Shown here: positions 62,764-64,000 of the stretch, piece by piece
Layout of the letters: each line of letters starts with the position of its first letter
Numbering within the stretch: the first letter of the stretch is position 1
Source of the DNA: Cyanobium sp. T1B-Tous
GTDB taxonomy: Bacteria > Cyanobacteriota > Cyanobacteriia > PCC-6307 > Cyanobiaceae
Length of the DNA stretch: 64,000 nt
Direction of reading: 5' to 3'
Assembly: GCF_024345475.1 (NCBI RefSeq)
Contig: NZ_JAGQBE010000003.1
Coordinates: 26,715 to 90,714, forward strand
Notes under the pieces: generated by a model
Told to the model about the DNA's origin: nothing
Database searches by the model: none
The model's input: the letters and a program-made list of their open reading frames with translations, nothing else
Program-made: the position numbers and the translations under genes

Positions 62764-64000
62764 ATGGGCAGGGATAAACCAACCAAAGTCGAAGGGACCC
62801 CTCGTGGCCTTGGCCTTTACCGGCGCCAAGGACGTGAGGGGTTTTTCTTCATCAAGAATTGGGCCCACCTCGCCAAGGAGCACCCTGGCGCCTTTGAACG
62901 CAACGGGCAGTACGACGAATGGATCAGAAGGCCCGACGGCAGCCTTGTGGGGTCACTTGCAGAGGCCAAGGCGTATTGCCAGCGTCGGACAGGTGAGCTA
63001 CTGGAGCGGAAGCATGCCCTGCGACGCCCGCACACCGTTTACAGCGGTGAGGATCTCCAGGCGATTGGGCATGCGCTCGCGGACCTGTGGATCAGGGGAT
63101 ATCAACGCGGTCAGAACCTTCAAAATTTAAATCTAGAGCATTGGAGCCTGTTAAACAGGGAGATTGGGAATGCAAATACAACTAGGAAAAGAAACTCGAA
63201 GGCGATTGCCTTCGTCAAAGTGGATGGAGAAGAAGTTGCACCTGGGCCGCTTGTCTTCTGCACCATAGAAAGCGTTATCGAGGAAGAGCTGAAGATTCAA
63301 AGACTTTGCTTGGATCAGGGTTATAACCCAGACGAGCTGGGTCTTAAGGCTATTTTCACCGTTTTTCGACAGCGAGTAAATGAGCATATAGCCAAGGCTG
63401 GTGCTGCAAAAAAAGACGGCGTTGTCGCACCACCGCCGCCGTCAATCCAGAAACGAGGAACAAATTGGGATAACCTGCTCGAAGCCAAGAAAAAGGATGG
63501 GCTAGCACCAGGAACTGTCAAGGGGATCAGTAGCGCAATTGAACGTCTACGCAATTGGCTGTCAAAGGCGTACAGAGTTCAACTTCCGAGCGGGCTAGAT
63601 CCAGACCTGGCCAAAGAGTACCGTGATTTCTTGTTCAGCCAATCTGGACTAAGAAGGACAACCGCAAGTAAGGAGTTGAGATATGTACAGAGTGTATTCA
63701 ACTCTGCCATGAAACAAGCACTACTAGATTCGAATCCATTTCACAATCTACCTAGGGATCGATCAGCATCTATTCGTACAAAAATGGATCGCGCTAGAGG
63801 CCTCGAGGACGACGGGTGCATCGACCAGGCGACAGCACAACAGATTTGCTCTGTGATGCGCAAAAATAAACAAGGCAAAGCTGATCCAAGTTTTGACGCC
63901 TTCTTCATCCAGGCGATGACAGGGTGCAGAATTCAGGAGGTTGCCGGGCTTAGGAGATGTGATTTTATAGAGAAAGTATTTGCGGAAAAGAATTATAAAT
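62764..64000 (+). CDS. Tyrosine recombinase (integrase), 3' part missing
   Basis: The frame runs from ATG 62764 to the window edge without a stop: 412 residues. A SAM-like core-binding domain is recognisable at about residues 230-310 (WDNLLEAKKKDGLAPGTVKGI, SAIERLRNWLSKAY). The catalytic domain opens with TGCRIQEVAGLRRCDF, whose Arg (residue 389) is the box I nucleophile-activating Arg; box II and the Tyr lie beyond the window. The N-terminal 225 residues have no domain I recognise; the first 115 contain RGLGLYRRQGREGFFFIKNW. The second part of the gene is markedly AT-richer than the first. It probably belongs to an integrated element downstream of glnA. Confidence 0.88.
   Translation, partial: MGRDKPTKVEGTPRGLGLYRRQGREGFFFIKNWAHLAKEHPGAFERNGQYDEWIRRPDGSLVGSLAEAKAYCQRRTGELLERKHALRRPHTVYSGEDLQAIGHALADLWIRGYQRGQNLQNLNLEHWSLLNREIGNANTTRKRNSKAIAFVKVDGEEVAPGPLVFCTIESVIEEELKIQRLCLDQGYNPDELGLKAIFTVFRQRVNEHIAKAGAAKKDGVVAPPPPSIQKRGTNWDNLLEAKKKDGLAPGTVKGISSAIERLRNWLSKAYRVQLPSGLDPDLAKEYRDFLFSQSGLRRTTASKELRYVQSVFNSAMKQALLDSNPFHNLPRDRSASIRTKMDRARGLEDDGCIDQATAQQICSVMRKNKQGKADPSFDAFFIQAMTGCRIQEVAGLRRCDFIEKVFAEKNYK

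Overview
This window is a GC-rich stretch of a cyanobacterial chromosome, almost certainly a phycobilisome-containing picocyanobacterium of the Synechococcus/Cyanobium group. The evidence is the combination of apcF (allophycocyanin core subunit), pcyA (phycocyanobilin synthesis), chlP, pxcA, psb32, sipA, a CCB2/CCB4-like cytochrome b6 assembly factor, ccsA and an NtcA-type glnA promoter. Phycobilin genes and high GC argue against Prochlorococcus. Coding density is very high, and many neighbours share ATGA or TGATG stop/start overlaps.

Layout. 1-5.4 kb (+): 3' end of metG, lptC-like, psb32, pxcA, cobU, trmL, with a CCB2/CCB4-like gene convergent on lptC. 5.5-9 kb: LysM/M23 peptidase, tRNA-Met(CAU), 2-Cys peroxiredoxin, purS-purQ. 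9-12.7 kb: a cobalamin riboswitch driving hupE-cobW (a probable cobalt uptake and metallochaperone unit), a pentapeptide-repeat lumen protein and a degenerate UPRT-like protein. 13-22.6 kb: ilvD, then a long minus-strand central-carbon cluster (glpX, hemA, glgC, gnd, pgl, CIA30, a hypothetical) with rpe divergent. 22.6-31.8 kb (-): ccsA, lptF, lptB, lptA, DUF309, typA, a U32 peptidase-family protein and a VanY-like carboxypeptidase. 31.8-39.5 kb: chlP, a fatty-acid desaturase, glyS, sir, a VanX-like dipeptidase. 39.5-45.9 kb (-): recG, a hypothetical, tsf, rpsB, GT2, and a 51-residue basic protein. 45.9-52.3 kb: a translationally coupled pcyA-devB-devC-devA operon, a tandem active/inactive M16 peptidase pair, sipA. 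52.4-57.3 kb (+): bioY, lspA, an FHA-fused class A penicillin-binding protein, a DUF697 GTPase. 57.1-62.7 kb: PLP decarboxylase, tadA, a serine/alanine-glyoxylate aminotransferase, apcF and glnA.

The only clearly accessory sequence begins just after glnA. At 62764 a long tyrosine-recombinase gene opens and runs off the window edge. It is preceded by a small array of 12-13 bp repeats, and base composition drops from host-like to AT-rich inside the gene. This looks like the left edge of an integrated element or genomic island whose cargo lies beyond position 64000. Everything else is core genome. The more unusual core-region signals are the UPRT-like protein that has lost its PRPP loop, the pcyA/DevBCA coupling, the desaturase with no usual start codon in its upstream extension, and the FHA-PBP fusion. 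I found no CRISPR array, insertion sequence or recognisable defence system in the window.
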